Positions 33,568 to 61,003 of a stretch of DNA of 64,000 nucleotides are shown piece by piece (within the stretch, counting starts at the first letter, position 1; each line of letters opens with the position of its first letter). Under the pieces are notes generated by a model. That model was not told the DNA's origin. It searched no databases and saw only the letters and a list, made by a program, of their open reading frames with translations. This DNA comes from Brachyhypopomus gauderio (taxonomy: Eukaryota; Chordata; Actinopteri; Gymnotiformes; Hypopomidae): contig NW_027506904.1 of NCBI RefSeq assembly GCF_052324685.1, forward strand, positions 356,001 through 420,000. Reading direction: 5' to 3'. The position numbers and the translations under genes are program-made.

Positions 33568-33682
33568 GCAGGGGTGGGTTTCCCGAAACATTCGTAGCGC
33601 TAAGTACTTCGTAACCTCATATGAAACGTATGAGGTTAAGAATTACTTAGCGCTAAGAACGTTTCGGGAAACTCACCCCTGT
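33568..33682. repeat. Near-perfect palindrome, MITE-like, in renbp 3' UTR
   Basis: The left arm starts CAGGGGTGGGTTTCCCGAAA and the right arm ends with its near-exact reverse complement; the centre CATATGAAACGTATG is also palindromic. The total is about 115 bp with arms of about 50 bp and a very small loop. It sits about 20 bp downstream of the renbp stop, so it would be transcribed as a long hairpin. This structure is typical of a short non-autonomous DNA transposon, but I cannot name the family. Confidence 0.85.
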
Positions 33683-33702
33683 CCAGCAGGTGGATCTCAG
33701 AT

Positions 33703-39663
<5,961 letters not shown>

Positions 39664-40501
39664 TAGAGCGCCTGCACACGACAGGCCAGGAGAGAGGCAT
39701 GAATGACCACCAAAATGACATTCAGAAGAATACATTATAAAGCTGTGATGTGCAGTGATCAGTATATCTTAATAAAAGCACTTCCATGGATCAAAGACAT
39801 ATGGTGAGGTACTCAAAGGGGTACTTAAAAAAAATCTTTGTTTTTTTGTCTTTTGTGTGTCTGTTTTTAGTACCACTCTATACATCTTTAAATATTTTTA
39901 GTCTGCAGTAGAGCACCAAACATGGGAAAAGTACATAGTCAAATAGTTTCCTTATTGAATCTAACAAGAGAATGGTGTGCGTGCGTGCGCGCGCGCGGAG
40001 AGTAGACTGTGTTGTGTGAGTGGACTGTGTTGTGTGAGTGGACTGTGTTGTGTGAGTGGACTGTGTTGTGTGTGACGGGCACTGCCTACATAGGCTTCCT
40101 GTCTGAGAGAAACAGATTTCCTGATTTTCATTCTTTATCTGTGTATAAAATTATTCAAAATAATTCCACAAGATTTTTCTTTTTACAAAATGTCTAAAAG
40201 CTTTCACAAATATCCTGGAATTATCGTAATTAATGTTAGTAATTACAGAACTTTAGGTTGTTATGCAACAATTTGTTCTTTAGAAAAACAAATTTTCTTT
40301 AGCTTATATTACCAGTTTTTTTGCTCGATATATCTGAGTATTTCAACTCATCCTCGGGTCAAATGCTTTTCTGAAAAGTCCTTCAAAATAAGATATTACA
40401 CTATAGAAGTTTGGCACAGAAGCTGAGAAAAGCACTTTTCATGTTTGTGAAAACCCAAACATACCTTAAAGGCTGTTGGTTATCTCAGGCACACAGACAC
40501 A

Positions 40502-40760
40502 ACACACTTTTACACAAGCGCCCTGGAAAAAGTGCTGACACACTTTCGGTTAAAAGGGTCTGATTCCTGCTCGCCCCAGTGCTCAGCAAACACCAGTTAA
40601 GTGTGTGAGGCAGTATTTCTAAATGAAAGCAAGTATGGACCACCTTGTCTCCAGAACCAATGATGCACTTTGCAATATAAACCGACATGATACGGCATAT
40701 GAGAAGAAATGAACAAACAAATAAATATGAACTGAACTTTTCTACCAAATCCGTAATTTA
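40502..40760 (-). repeat. renbp duplicated block, copy 2 (empty Tc1 site)
   Basis: A near-identical copy of 37272-37452 plus 39062-39172, without the Tc1 element between them. It lies in the putative first intron, between the non-coding exon and coding exon 1. Confidence 0.9.
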
Positions 40761-40798
40761 GTTTCCTAGAATTACATTTCCAAAACGCCCAACTTACC

Positions 40799-41050
40799 TG
40801 ACAGCTGACAATGCAGTAAGCAAATCTTTTCGGAAATAGTTTGTCTAACCTACACGCATAACTTTGACGCTACCGGTTAGCAATCTCGCTCAGCACTGTA
40901 CATGAAGGGGAAACAGCACTAGCAGTTACACCAAACCTTAATCCACGCTGAAGGGAGGTGGATGAATCATATGACCGAGGCAGGAGGAGACACACTACTG
41001 TTGTTCTGCAGTCATTAGTCAGCTGCACGTCGGGGAGAGTTTGGAAACGT
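40799..41050 (-). promoter_or_regulatory. renbp: Putative renbp non-coding first exon and promoter
   Basis: On the minus strand a strong donor CTGTCAG|GTAAGT puts an exon end at 40798-40799. The coding exon at 39671-39566 starts with an acceptor (GTGTGCAG) 8 bases before its ATG, so a 5' untranslated exon is required, and this donor is the best candidate. The transcription start is unknown. A GA-rich tract lies about 250 bp further upstream. Confidence 0.5.
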
Positions 41051-41310
41051 CAAATAAGCGCAGAAATTACGCATCTGTGCTGTCTTCGAGCCTAGAAAGC
41101 GCATTCAATTTCCCCCTCCACATGACAAACTGCGCTGAATTATTGTGCAATTAACTGTATTTTCAAATTTCGGGTTTTATTCAGCAGTCTTTTTTTTTTC
41201 AAAAGCAAACTAAATTAAACACTCACACCCCAAGCAGAATCTGGTTCAGAAAGACAACAGAAGTAAAAATGTATAGAATTTACAAATAATAAAATTTATT
41301 ATTAAACACA

Positions 41311-41311
41311 G

Positions 41312-41401
<90 letters not shown>
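41311..41401. repeat. (AG)n microsatellite
   Basis: About 90 bp of GA repeat with two short interruptions, 250-500 bp upstream of the putative renbp first exon. Confidence 0.95.
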
Positions 41402-41403
<2 letters not shown>

Positions 41404-42749
41404 AGGGTGTGAACTTTAATTTTGTTTGCAGTGCTCAGACATTTTATAGTCCAAAGTCAAGCATGGATATTTGGAAGGTCATGACCTACCAGTGGACTAA
41501 AATCTCCTGAACAAGAACAACAGTTCAAAATAATAACAGGTCTGAACATCCTCATCTCATAATCCTCATAATGAGCAACACACATTGAATCATTAGATTA
41601 AAGCATAGTATTTATACATCAAAATGATTTACATTAAAACAGCAGTTTTATCACCAATATCTTTATTTATTTAGCCTATCTATGATAAAGCAGTAGTTTT
41701 TTAAAAAGTTATGAAAAAAATTGCGCCAGTTGCAGCTCAGAAAAAGAAAGAAAGAGACCAATATATAGTCTTAAAATAAACCAATTTATGCGCTATACAG
41801 TGGGCCACCCACATGGAGACATCCATGTTTAATAAACAGATATAAAACAGAATCTCTGAAACCACTAGGTGTCAGTATAACGTTTCATAACACAAGACAC
41901 AACTCTGGCAAAATGACTTTTTGCACCTTTAATCCCCATTCATAAAGTCACCACGGTGATATTTTGCTGTGTCCAATGTGAAAACCAATGCAAACTGAAA
42001 TGGAGACTGCCAAGAGACCGACTGACCCCCGTCAGATGACTGACCCCTGTCATAAAACCAGGGGTCCACTGCAACTTTGTCAGTTGCATAAAAATGTATC
42101 GCATTTGTAACTTGCTGATTTCATCATTTCAGTTCTAATTCTTGGCAGAGCAGCAAAACTGTATGTCTCCTCAGTCTGTCCGTTTAGTTCCTGCCTCTGT
42201 CACACCTAACTTTGCATTTCTTATGGCAACAGTTTGTGGCATTCTGAGATCCTGCTCAATCAAGTTGCCTTCCACTTTGTGTACTACTGCAGTTGCAAAG
42301 TTTGCCATCATTCTGACCCAGAAGTCCAAAAAGGTGCCTCTTACATTTGACAGTGAGCTAAATGGACATTTAGATATAGTAACACTATATCATGCAACCA
42401 GTCAAATGCTGGCCATCCACATTTATGAAAAAGACAACATGCTACAAATAATTTTTTTTTTTCTAAAAATCTGATTAAGGTCCGCACACATTCATTTTTA
42501 TTATAATAATGTAACCCTGATTAATTCTAACAAAAGGGTGTTGACAGTTGTGATATTAATTAACAACTACCACATGGACAGCAAAGGCACATGTGAGCCA
42601 CAAACATTCCTAGCCAATCAAGTATAATTGCTGCTAGAATTTGAAAACTTCCCTTTCAGTCGTTGTAACTCTCCTGAAGTTTACTAAGGCTGAGGTGGCC
42701 ATCACACAAGGGTTCATTTCCCATCTTCTCATGTCAACAACGTTCAGGG
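41402..42749. other. Intergenic DNA between renbp and the fam107-like gene
   Basis: AT-rich with no supported gene. The open frame at 42142-42474 encodes no domain I recognise. The fam107-like 3' UTR should occupy the right side. Confidence 0.55.
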
Positions 42750-45273
42750 TTAAGGTTCAAGGTTCAAGGTTCCGGGATTGGTCTTCTTCTGCAGAGCTGA
42801 ATGCACTTTTCTTAAATTTTGTCTCACTCTGACAAACTCCAGAAGCTGAATCTCTTCACGTATCTTCTCCTCCTGCTCCTTCTCCCTCTATCAAAACACA
42901 CAGAACAGCATATTTTCTTGAGGACATGAAGACAATAATCATCATTTCATTAATGCTTGGTTTTTCTTTTTGGACTTTCTGACTACAGTGAAATCATCTT
43001 TTGGTCAAACTCCTGAATTCTTTAACCAAACAAAGAAGTGTTTGGTTCATATTGTGAATTGTCACACTGTATCAATATTTGTTCCCTAAAAGTTTGGAAC
43101 AAGAACTTAAGGTGGTGCTGACCATCACCTCCTGTTGCTTCTGCTGACGCTTGAGAAGGACCTGCTCCAGGGGGCTCCTGTCTTGCTCCCCCTCCTCCCG
43201 CTGGGTCTGCTCCCTCTTCCGCCTCTCCAGAACCATCTGGAGCTCCGGCTTAGTGGACACTACCAGCCCCCTGCCCTCCCCAAAGAACCAAGTCACAAAG
43301 CAGAGTCAGGTGTGCTGGAAACATGATGGAAAAAGGGGGAACATCAGGGAGGGAAGAACTACCAAAGGCTTCATACAGAACATCACCATCTTCATGTCAA
43401 TCCCACCCAACCACAAAGAAGCACAAACGTTTACATAATGTCAAACATAGTCATGCTGGACTAATATAAGTTGATGAAGCACAAGGCCTCTTTTGAAGGA
43501 CCTATCTTCTAGAAAACTCATCCCAGTGCAATACGAATTAATCTGGGTCACAGACCGAACCTCACAGTCCTCAGAGACCACGGTTCCTGGCAACCAGGAA
43601 GGAAAAACACGTCCAAACCAGCAATTTTGACCTTTACAAGGAAGAAGACAGAACATTTGTTGACCATGTGCCCCTGCCCTGCCTGCCTGTGCTAGACCCC
43701 TTTCTGTTTTTTATCCTCTGTTTCTTGTCCAGTCAAGCGCGATCTTGGCCCACAAATAAGTTCACGGGACCTTCTCTGCCTGGCGTCCCTCCTCCCTCTA
43801 CATGCCGTATATTCTACCAAAAAAGAGAAGGCTATGATCCATTGTGAAGCCTGAGACCTTAGTATTAAACCTTGTGTTCAAAAGTTACAAAATGCCTGTT
43901 GCATCTCTTAATGTCCAAAGCTACATGGTCCATGAAGAAGGCAAACAGTGAAGCAATGTGATTATGAACAATGTTCTGCTGGGATGTCTTGGGTCCCGGT
44001 ATTCATGTGAATGTTACATTGATATATACCATGTACCCAAACATATCTGCAGACCAAGTACAACCCTTCATGGCAACAGTATTGCCTAATGGCAACAATT
44101 GTTCAGGAATGGTTTGAGGAACACAGGAAAAGACTCCAGATAACCTAGCCTCCACATTCCACAGATCTCTGTCTGATCAAGCATCAGTGGACTGGAAAAA
44201 CAATCCCGATCCATGGAGACACCACCTTACAACTTTTCCAGGCTTCTCTTTGAGCTAGCATCAATACTTCAACTCGTCAACACATTCGTGAGCTACATGA
44301 ATCTGATAAGTTTAAGCCAGTCAAGAAAACAGGTGCTTGCTACAGGAAGCGAGACGCAAGCTTGCTGCGTACAAAACCCAATGTTCTAAACATGAGTGGG
44401 ATGTTCAGTATTGAGTGTGAGTTCCTGAGAAAGGCCACAATGCAGAAGAGTTATGAACCATCTCAGATCCATCTTAACTGAACATGTCCAGAATTCTACC
44501 GAGGAGCTGGGTCAAATATCATTGAAATGTCATCTAACATAAATGCACTCATCTGATTAGATGGATCATTTTCTTTTAATCCTCCTGTGCAGTAAACATA
44601 AAGCTGAAGGTATTATTGCAACCACATTAGCTCTGTAGTCATGAACAATACTACACTTACTGATTCACAATTATCCAATGTAACTTGTCAGTCACTGTCC
44701 GAACATCTGTTTTGATGCGACTTTTCTATCATCTGTTCCATCCTTCCTGTCCAGAAGACTAAAGTGAGCACTGCTTTTTTATCTAGTCTAAGGTTTCTCC
44801 TGTGTTCTGCTGACAATACGGTGATGTAAAGAAGACCTATCCAGCGAGTCTTGACAGGGCGAATGTCTGTCATTACAGAAGCTGACACAGCGCGGCGCGT
44901 AGGCTATCGTTCACATGAGAGGGTGTACGATTGCATCACGTGTGGCCAAGCAGGGCCGTCTGACACAAAAGCAGAGAGAAAGAAAGAGACCGTCATCAAT
45001 TTTTCACATAGGTCACTTGATTGGCTCAGCGATTTATGAAAAGCAAGCAATCAAACGGACGTTGTGTCTTTTTTTTTCCCCACAGCCATCAGCATTCCCT
45101 GCTACACCATTCTGTAAGGAAGTGGAGAAGCCTGAACCGTAGAGGAACAGCGGTCCCTTACTTTCTGTGGGCCAGGAGAAGCTCTCTGTGCAGTTCCTGA
45201 TGGGTTCTTGAGGCCTTTACAGGGTTGTTTTGGTTCCAGGGACTTTCACCGGCACCGTGTTCATCTGTATTTT
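42750..45273 (-). CDS. FAM107 (DRR1) family small protein, 5' end not resolved
   Basis: Three exons in transcript order: 45162-45273, 43129-43270, 42750-42887. They join in phase (AA|G, then phase 0) to give about 130 codons ending in TAA; human FAM107A and FAM107B have about 144 and 131 residues. Exon 1 as seen encodes NNPVKASRTHQELHRELLLA, matching the family signature NPVKxSRxHQxLHRELL. Exon 2 encodes GLVVSTKPELQMVLERRKRE, then LEQVLLKRQQKQQE. Exon 3 encodes an E/K-rich coiled coil and then LEFVRVRQNLRKVHSALQ, matching the family's PEFxKVxxNLRR. FAM107 proteins associate with actin and respond to stress and glucocorticoid. No start codon is found in the first exon, so an upstream exon is missing from my model. 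I cannot say which paralogue this is. Confidence 0.85.
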
Positions 45274-45589
45274 CTGAGATAAAAATTTAATATGATGTTT
45301 TAATAAACCATCTTCTTTTCCCCCATGATTCTTCAAACACCAGGGGGAAAGTTTGGGGGAAAGTGAATGAAAATGCATTCTGACCGTGTGGATTATTTGA
45401 TCTCTATTATCAACAATGTATAAAAGTTTACATTTTACAGTTTTACATGTTTGTATTTGCCACTGTAACTACAATGTGCCTGTAGATACTGCAGTAGAAG
45501 GTTCTGTACTGACGTTCACTCATCTCAAACATGATGATCAAAGACTCTCTAGGGTTTTGCAGAATAAAATGTCATTAAGGAACTGACCT

Positions 45590-45900
45590 CCGTCATGGCC
45601 CCGTGAGGACACATGACTGTTGGCGGCCGTATTGTTGGACGTCCTGAGCGGAGGTCTCGGAGCGTCTCTCGGGTCCCGTTCGGACGCTCGTACCGGGAGC
45701 GCGTGCGAGGCGGCCGCTCTCATCGCACACAGCTGCTGTGAGGGAGGCGCGCGCGAGCGATTTGGCCCTCGGCCACAGCTGCTGTTGCATGCTGGGAACC
45801 TGCGGGGGGCCAGGCGCGCGCGAGCGAGCGTGGAGGGGCCGCGAGCGAAAGCGAAGTGAGAGTGAGAGGAGAGATTGAGTTTCACCTGAGTGCAAATCTA
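45590..45900 (-). promoter_or_regulatory. CpG-rich candidate promoter of the fam107-like gene
   Basis: An isolated GC/CpG-rich block in AT-rich surroundings, about 320 bp upstream of the first recognised fam107-like exon and in the right place for its promoter. A minus-strand ATG at 45594-45596 is followed by ACGGAG|GTCAGT, a possible donor, but joining it directly to the next exon gives the wrong phase, so I do not include it in the coding sequence. Confidence 0.45.
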
Positions 45901-48104
45901 TAATTCATCTGTAGCTCGCATGCCTGTCAAATACTAATGATTTATATGCTGTCTCAGGACGTGTAAATAAATTACTGCAGCAAATCCGCTAAAAAATACA
46001 CAGAGTAGTCTATGGATGATACTTATTGTAAAGCCAAAGTCAATAGGCGACGTTTTTCTGCCTTATAACGGAAAAAAAAATGAAGAAGAAACTACATATT
46101 TTAGAGCATCGTTTAGGTGCTAGATAAAATTACATTCCTGAAAATCACACAAGTGGCTGGGGGAAAACACTAAATTAATATAAAAATGGTTAACGACAGG
46201 AAGGGTGAGCGTTATAATTATAATTGCATAACGAAGGGCCACCGGACTATTCAAACGGTTAACTCAGAGTAAGGAATGATGAAATGTTGTACTCACCCAG
46301 AATACGTCACCCCTCCATGCGCTGCGGCCAACAGTGAGTAACGAGTATCTCACTTACTCCACGGAGTGATTCAACACGGGGACACATGAGCGTGGACATT
46401 ATCTTACTTCTCATCTAAAGTGCGTTTCCCTTTTCTACCACATGAGGGCAGTGTGGCGTGAGAGACAGACAAGCCCGAGACCAGCTGCTCAATGAAATTA
46501 ATACAAAATGTTGTGAAATTAGAACAAATGTTGTGGAAATCGTGTCTTAAAGTGTGCTTTACTGAAATCACTATCTCGTGATTATCAAGTACATTTAATG
46601 TGAGAACGAACCTAAATAGGTTATGTTGTAGTGTCACATCCTTCACTTATCCTGGAGGTCCCCGTAACGTAGTGAACAAGAAATTAGCCAAACAATATGG
46701 AGGTATCAACTCGTCAACAGTGGGTGGATCTACTTGGAGAACATAAAAAGCCTTATTACACAGTGATGTTGGGGAAGCAACCTGCTACAGCTACTGAAGC
46801 TAAGCCATGCGGGTGAACGTTGGTGAGAAGCAGAGTAGAAGCTGCAAGCCCTTCACTAGTGGCTCCCTGGCAGAGAGAGCAATCAGATTCAGACAGTTAG
46901 GTGTCAGTACGTGTGAGGATTTGACATGGTAAGTCACGTTGACAGTAGTGACACGTGCAGAAGATGCTGCAGTCGTGACACTATACACTTGAAATTCTGT
47001 AATCGGGAATTATGGGTTGTTATAGTAATAATTACTCAGTAAAACATCACTAATCACCATTTGAAGTGCCTCTAACTCGTTTGGCCATTCCTGTAGCACC
47101 TATCTGTTATCCGAATCTTGATCTATCCAAATAAACAAAGGCTCTTTCAGATGTTCCACTATGAAGACGTGATGTACGAGCCTCAGCCCTCAATGAGAGC
47201 CTGACCTGACGAGTTCCCAGCAGCCCCTGCGTGAGGTCCAGTGTGTCTCCTGCAGCTAGGGGAGACTCTGGGCATGTTGTTCTGAGTTCACCACATCCAG
47301 ATCCAGCTCTGGAACAATGTGTCTCCCTGCACCTGCTGTGATGGGCCATCGGGCCCTGTACAGGAGCCGGGCTTCCAATTCCACACGGAGACGAGCGTGG
47401 AATAAATATGGAATAAACTCGAGTTTTCAGAATGGTGCATTATAATGCTTCTTGTGTTACAGAATTATCAACAGTGACAGGGAACTGAAAGGTACTTGAA
47501 ATACACTGTACTCAAAGTCAAAGAGAACTCAAAGTGATCAGTACTTATGTATTCTGGGGGATAAGGTAGACTTCACTGATGAAATGGGCCTGGTCTGGTT
47601 GCATGATGACAACATCGTATAAATCTCTCCAGCATCATCACTTAAAATGAGGCAGTATGTCTCACACAGAGAAGAATATAGACAGACAAGTAACTTGAAG
47701 TTCTTTAAAGGAGCAATTAGTTGTTTTTATCAGCAAAAGTATAAAACAATGTTTATGCAAGTGGTTATTTTTGTTCTAGTGCAGCTTATTAGATGTTGAA
47801 TCAAATTGCTTTGTAGTTTCATAATGTGGAGAATGTGAATAAATGTGAAGAATCATTGAAAAATTACTTAGGCTATATGAGAATATATTCATGTGGCTTA
47901 TTCCCTATATGCAAACCATATATGGTTAATAAGGTTTATAACAAAAACTGCAGTTTTATGGAAGTGAGTTTCAGTTGCCGATTCATAGTGCTTTTTTATA
48001 TGGATGTGATCGGCATATTGTTATATTTTCAGTTTGGTCTGTTGTACACATCTTTACAGTGTAAACCTGGCCTAGGTCTGCGTGTTAGTCAGATGGTTCA
48101 TGCC
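45901..48104. other. Intergenic DNA, no gene seen
   Basis: Mostly AT-rich unique sequence. The small frames here (for example 47107-47349 minus and 47826-48116 plus) have no recognisable motif, no good splice context and no homology I can recall. Confidence 0.5.
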
Positions 48105-48515
48105 AGAGACCTGTGAGTGAGATGCTTCTGGTCCTGCTCACACCAGAGACCCGTCACCGAGACATTTCTGGTCCTGCTCACATCAGAGACCCGTCACCGA
48201 GACATTTCTGGTCCTGCTCACACCAGAGACCTGTCAGCGAGACACTTCTGGTGTCTCCTGCTCCTGCTCACATCAGAGACCTGTGACCGAGACGTTTCTG
48301 GTCCTGCTCACACCAGAGACCTGTGACCGAGACGTTTCTGGTCCTGCTCACACCAGAGACCTGTGACCGAGACGTTTCTGGTCCTGCTCACACCAGAGAC
48401 CTGTGATTGAGACGTTTCTGGTCCTGCTCACACCAGAGACCTGTCAGCGAGACGCTTCTGGTCCTGCTCACATCAGAGACCTGTGACCGAGACGTTTCTG
48501 GTCCTGCTCACTTGG
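48105..48515. repeat. About 40-bp minisatellite (CTGGTCCTGCTCACACCAGAG)
   Basis: About ten copies of a unit built from CCAGAGACCTGTGACCGAGACG and TTTCTGGTCCTGCTCACA. One copy carries a 10-bp internal extension (GTGTCTCCTG, about 48250). Variants cluster as CACC/CATC and GACC/CAGC. Confidence 0.93.
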
Positions 48516-49790
48516 CGCTGGAGGGGCTGTTTGTGATGAGTAATAGTTTGTTCCCATGACTGGTCAGCCCGTGGTCCACATACGCCTGTATCCGTAATCC
48601 TGTATCAGAACTTACTTTACTGGATAACATGTAACAGAGAGGAAAGACACAGGAAGTGGAAGCGCTGGCCAGATGGTCAAGGTCAGAGCATTTAAAAGCT
48701 TTTCCTGACAAATGAACTAATAAAACCAGTCATCCATAAAGCTGAACCACTTGGCAGCTGAACGATCCAACATCTGTATGAGAAGAGCTGGTAACCGGTG
48801 CTATAGAGAATTACACAAGCCATGCATGTAGTCTTTAATGTTCACCATGTCAACAGCTTATTGACAAGAAAAATATTCTATTGGCTTTTTTGGCCACTTT
48901 ATCAGAGCAGAGCTCCGTTTTCAGTTAACTTTTCCCATATATTTAGACCTTGTACAATAAAAATAAATGCCAGATTACACTACGGTTCACTGCTTGATAA
49001 TTAGTTGTATGACATCCTTCCTCATTTCTAAAACAGAAAATGAGATATGTATCTCAGAGGTGAACTTATAGCTGCGAGTTCACCTTCATAATAGTTGTGA
49101 ATACTGAAACAAACATCTCTGAACTCATTGTTAACCAGCTTAACTGGAGATCTAGAGACTGCGCACAGTGACATCGGATAGGAGTCCCTGAAATAAAGAG
49201 AGGTGAGCCCAGACTATTTCTGCTCTTCTCTGATCACCAACCAGCGTAACCAGAGAACAGGCTGAGCGCAGGGATCTCTTTACCAGCCGACTGTCATGAG
49301 GAAAATCCCATGCTTGGAGCGCATCCGCAAAGCGGATCTCCACCGTCTCCTCACCAGACACTCGCACTTAAGGAATGACCTGTGACTGCCTCAACAACAT
49401 CCCGAATGCAGACACCAGAGCCCTGGTTGTGCAGTAGTAAGTGTTGGGAGGTAATGATCTAGGAAGTGGCCATAGAACTCCCTTGGCAAATACCTCTCGT
49501 TAGGACGTATGGAACAAGGTGATGAGATAAGCAAAGGCAAACTGCTATGAAATCGCCTCATCCATACATGCCAGAATTCATCCAGTCAGTGGCAGCGTGT
49601 ATTCTGAAGAGTACATCAACACATCACCCTGCTCAGACTTGACGCCAGTAATCACCTTACACAATTACTTAATGAGTTAGAAATGAGTACTGAATCACTG
49701 TCCCTTCCACCAGCTTTAAAAAACTTACTGGAAGTGTCAGTGTCTGTCAGTATTATGTATATATACTTAAAAAAATACAGTGAACTTAAA
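48516..49790. other. Intergenic DNA, no gene seen
   Basis: No supported coding or RNA gene. The minus-strand frame at 49152-49367 is short and unrecognised. Confidence 0.45.
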
Positions 49791-49799
49791 ACGTCAGTC

Positions 49800-49976
49800 A
49801 AACTGAACCACATACGCATGAGAGTACGCTGTGCGCAATTGGCTGCCGCTTCTCGCCGGTGTGTGATTGGTTGTGTACGAGTTGTATCCATGTTAAAATT
49901 GTAAAGCGTCCTTGGGTATATAGAAAGGCGCTATATAAGTTGAACATTCATTCATTCATTCATTCACATACTGAAA
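49800..49976 (+). mobile_element. 3' tail of a non-LTR retroposon (SINE or LINE end)
   Basis: The stretch TGTAAAGCGTCCTTGGGTAT, then GAAAGGCGCTATATAAGTTG, followed by (ATTC)n, has the form of the 3' ends shared by many fish LINEs and their SINEs, with a short tandem tail. The 5' boundary is not clear. It lies just beyond the bicd polyadenylation signal. Confidence 0.6.
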
Positions 49977-50031
49977 GGCACCAATATCAGCACCAATTAA
50001 CAGAGACAATCACAGAATGACATTCAATAAC

Positions 50032-50037
50032 TTTATT
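50032..50037 (-). terminator. bicd polyadenylation signal AATAAA
   Basis: On the minus strand AATAAA is followed by GTTATTGAATG and lies about 2.25 kb after the bicd stop. It is the first clear signal near the end of the putative 3' UTR. Another AATAAA closer to the stop could also be used. Confidence 0.5.
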
Positions 50038-50441
50038 GTTACGCTACACATACTTCACAAAAACGTTTGGGACCAGCGTTTGAAAATTACTTTTTTACGG
50101 AGCTCAGTGAAAATCATTAAAACATATCAAAGGAAATCGGTGGTTTTGAAAGGTTACAAAGGGATTTTAAGGGTTTCAACAGGCAAACTTTTTTTTCCTT
50201 TTTTAAACTGAGGTAACGGAAGAATCATGAACCTCTATAGCTTTCAAAAGCTTTTTTTCCTTTCACAGAGACCTAGCGCTGCCCTTTGTGAGGAGAAGCA
50301 TCCGGATTCTAGGAGGGGCACAACACTGTCTTTACATGGTAATAATGTAGACCAACTACAGCCTTTCACACCCACTCAATAACATGCATGGTTAAGACGT
50401 ATTAGCATGCGGCTGACCAACTTGCGGGGTGGTGAGCTACA

Positions 50442-50474
<33 letters not shown>

Positions 50475-52285
50475 GCACGCACGCACACACACTGCTCTGA
50501 GAAGAACAGTGATACATGTGTTACCACAGTCTGTTTTTGCCTCAAATCATGTCAGTCACTGACGAGTGTGGGACCGGAAGATACAATAAAGCTAAAATAA
50601 CAAGAAAATCCACAACAACAGAAAGAAAATCAATAAAAAAATAACCATCTACACAATTCAATAAACAATAAGTTATTTTACCAAGTACCTACAAACTTCA
50701 TTTTGCCTAAAAACCTCCTCAGCAAATAATTAAGGCACCATTTCCTGATCCTATTTTTTACACCCATGATGTGTTCCCGTTAATATAAACACTAGTGCCA
50801 TATTGCTTTGAAAACATCTCCTTCTTACATAAATAATTAAAAGGAACAAACATGGCTTCGTCTCACGTGTAACAGAGTGCCGTTTGATACCAGTGTTGAA
50901 GACTGCAGATCTGGCTGGACTGCTGACTGGGCAACACTGACCTGTCTTTCTAGCAGCAAGATCTCCGTACCTCTGCATAGATGGCTTTTAGCTATTGGTT
51001 CCTTTGCATTCCTGCCTCTAAATCTGAGGTAAAGAGGAAGTTTGCCTTAAAAGGCAGAGAATCTACTGTTGTCACAGGATTCAAAAGTAAGAGTTTCTGT
51101 CGACCAATAAGGGAGCAGGAGGAGGAGGCTCTCGTCTAGCAGCTGGGTGGTACAGAGGTTTGAAGGGCGAACACTTCGAGAGCAGTGCATCATGGGGAAC
51201 GACATAAGGAATGCTCAAATACTGCAGGACGTGTCAGTCACTCGAGAGTCCGCCATGACAGCTTAAAAACAAAATGACTTCACATCGTACGTCATACTGG
51301 TGTCTCTCCCTAAACAGCAGATGAAGACATCAGTGTAGAAGAAGAAAAGTCAGTTTAAAAAACAAAAACATACAAACAAACAAACAAAACCCCCACGATG
51401 GCCTCTTTGAGAGGTTTGGGGTGTGGTCTGATGTCCGTGAGGGGCTGAGGGTCAGTGGGGCAGGTAGCTCGCCGCCCCAGCGAAACCCGTTTGTGGAACG
51501 AGGCCGGGCACAGGGCGGTGTAGGGGCGGCGGGGAACGGAGGAAGAGGAGAAGGCACAGGGGTAAAAGGGAACGAAGCACCTGACGCAAAGGTAAGAGAT
51601 AAACGTGGAAGAAAAAAAAAACTGGAACTGGAGTTGGTAAGAGACAGACAGGGAGAGACAGACAGACAGGGAGAGACAGACAGACAGGGAGAGAGAAGAG
51701 AGGCCAGGTGCTGTGGTCTGTGAAGGTGATGATGTCGGGTCAGGTCTGGAGGGTTACGGGTGGTTCTGGGCTGAACATGAACACGGTCCACACAGACTGG
51801 AGTGCAGGAAGTGGTGGTGGAGGTGGTGGTGGTGGAGGAAGTTTTCACCGCTGCGAAAACAGGCCGAAAGACACAATCAATCACAATGATCTCACTCGTA
51901 CACTGGAACCATGACTGCAGATAGACGATGACAGTGGTGACATGCGAGACACTCGGAGTGTGAGGAGTGGTGAAGAGGCTCGGATCTAGACCGGGAGAAC
52001 AAAAAAGATCTAAAACACGAGCAGATGGAGCAGGATTTCCAAAGAACGTAATCGTCAGCTAAACCGTCATTCGTATCTACAGGCATTGGGGTTTCTGAAA
52101 ACGAAGAGAGTAGAGTCAGTTATTATTTTGGATTAGAATTACAGAATATTAACTGATTTTCTCCCTGCATGCTTTGTTCATCGCCGCCTCGTACAGTGTG
52201 TGACTGGCAGAGAACGGAGGATCCCCACGTGAGCCTGCGTGTTGTGTCACAGTTGGTGAAAGAGGCTTTACCGAGGGACGCTTGT
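50038..52285 (-). other. Putative bicd 3' UTR
   Basis: Follows the bicd stop on the minus strand and contains no other supported gene. It includes a CA run (about 50442-50492) and a repeated GACAGACAGGGAGA unit (about 51645-51693). The plus-strand frames here are low-complexity. Confidence 0.5.

Positions 52286-60937
<8,652 letters not shown>

Positions 60938-61000
<63 letters not shown>
60938..61000. repeat. (CA)n run abutting a bicd splice acceptor
   Basis: Pure CA on the plus strand (TG on the gene strand), ending directly at the acceptor TGTAG of the exon 60724-60936, so a normal polypyrimidine tract is absent. Confidence 0.95.

Positions 61001-61003
<3 letters not shown>

Noticed and set aside
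42142-42474. 110-codon plus-strand frame
   Set aside because: No recognisable domain and AT-rich intergenic context; not supported as a gene.
47107-47349. Minus-strand 80-codon frame considered as a retroelement fragment
   Set aside because: No reverse transcriptase, integrase or gag motif is visible in it.
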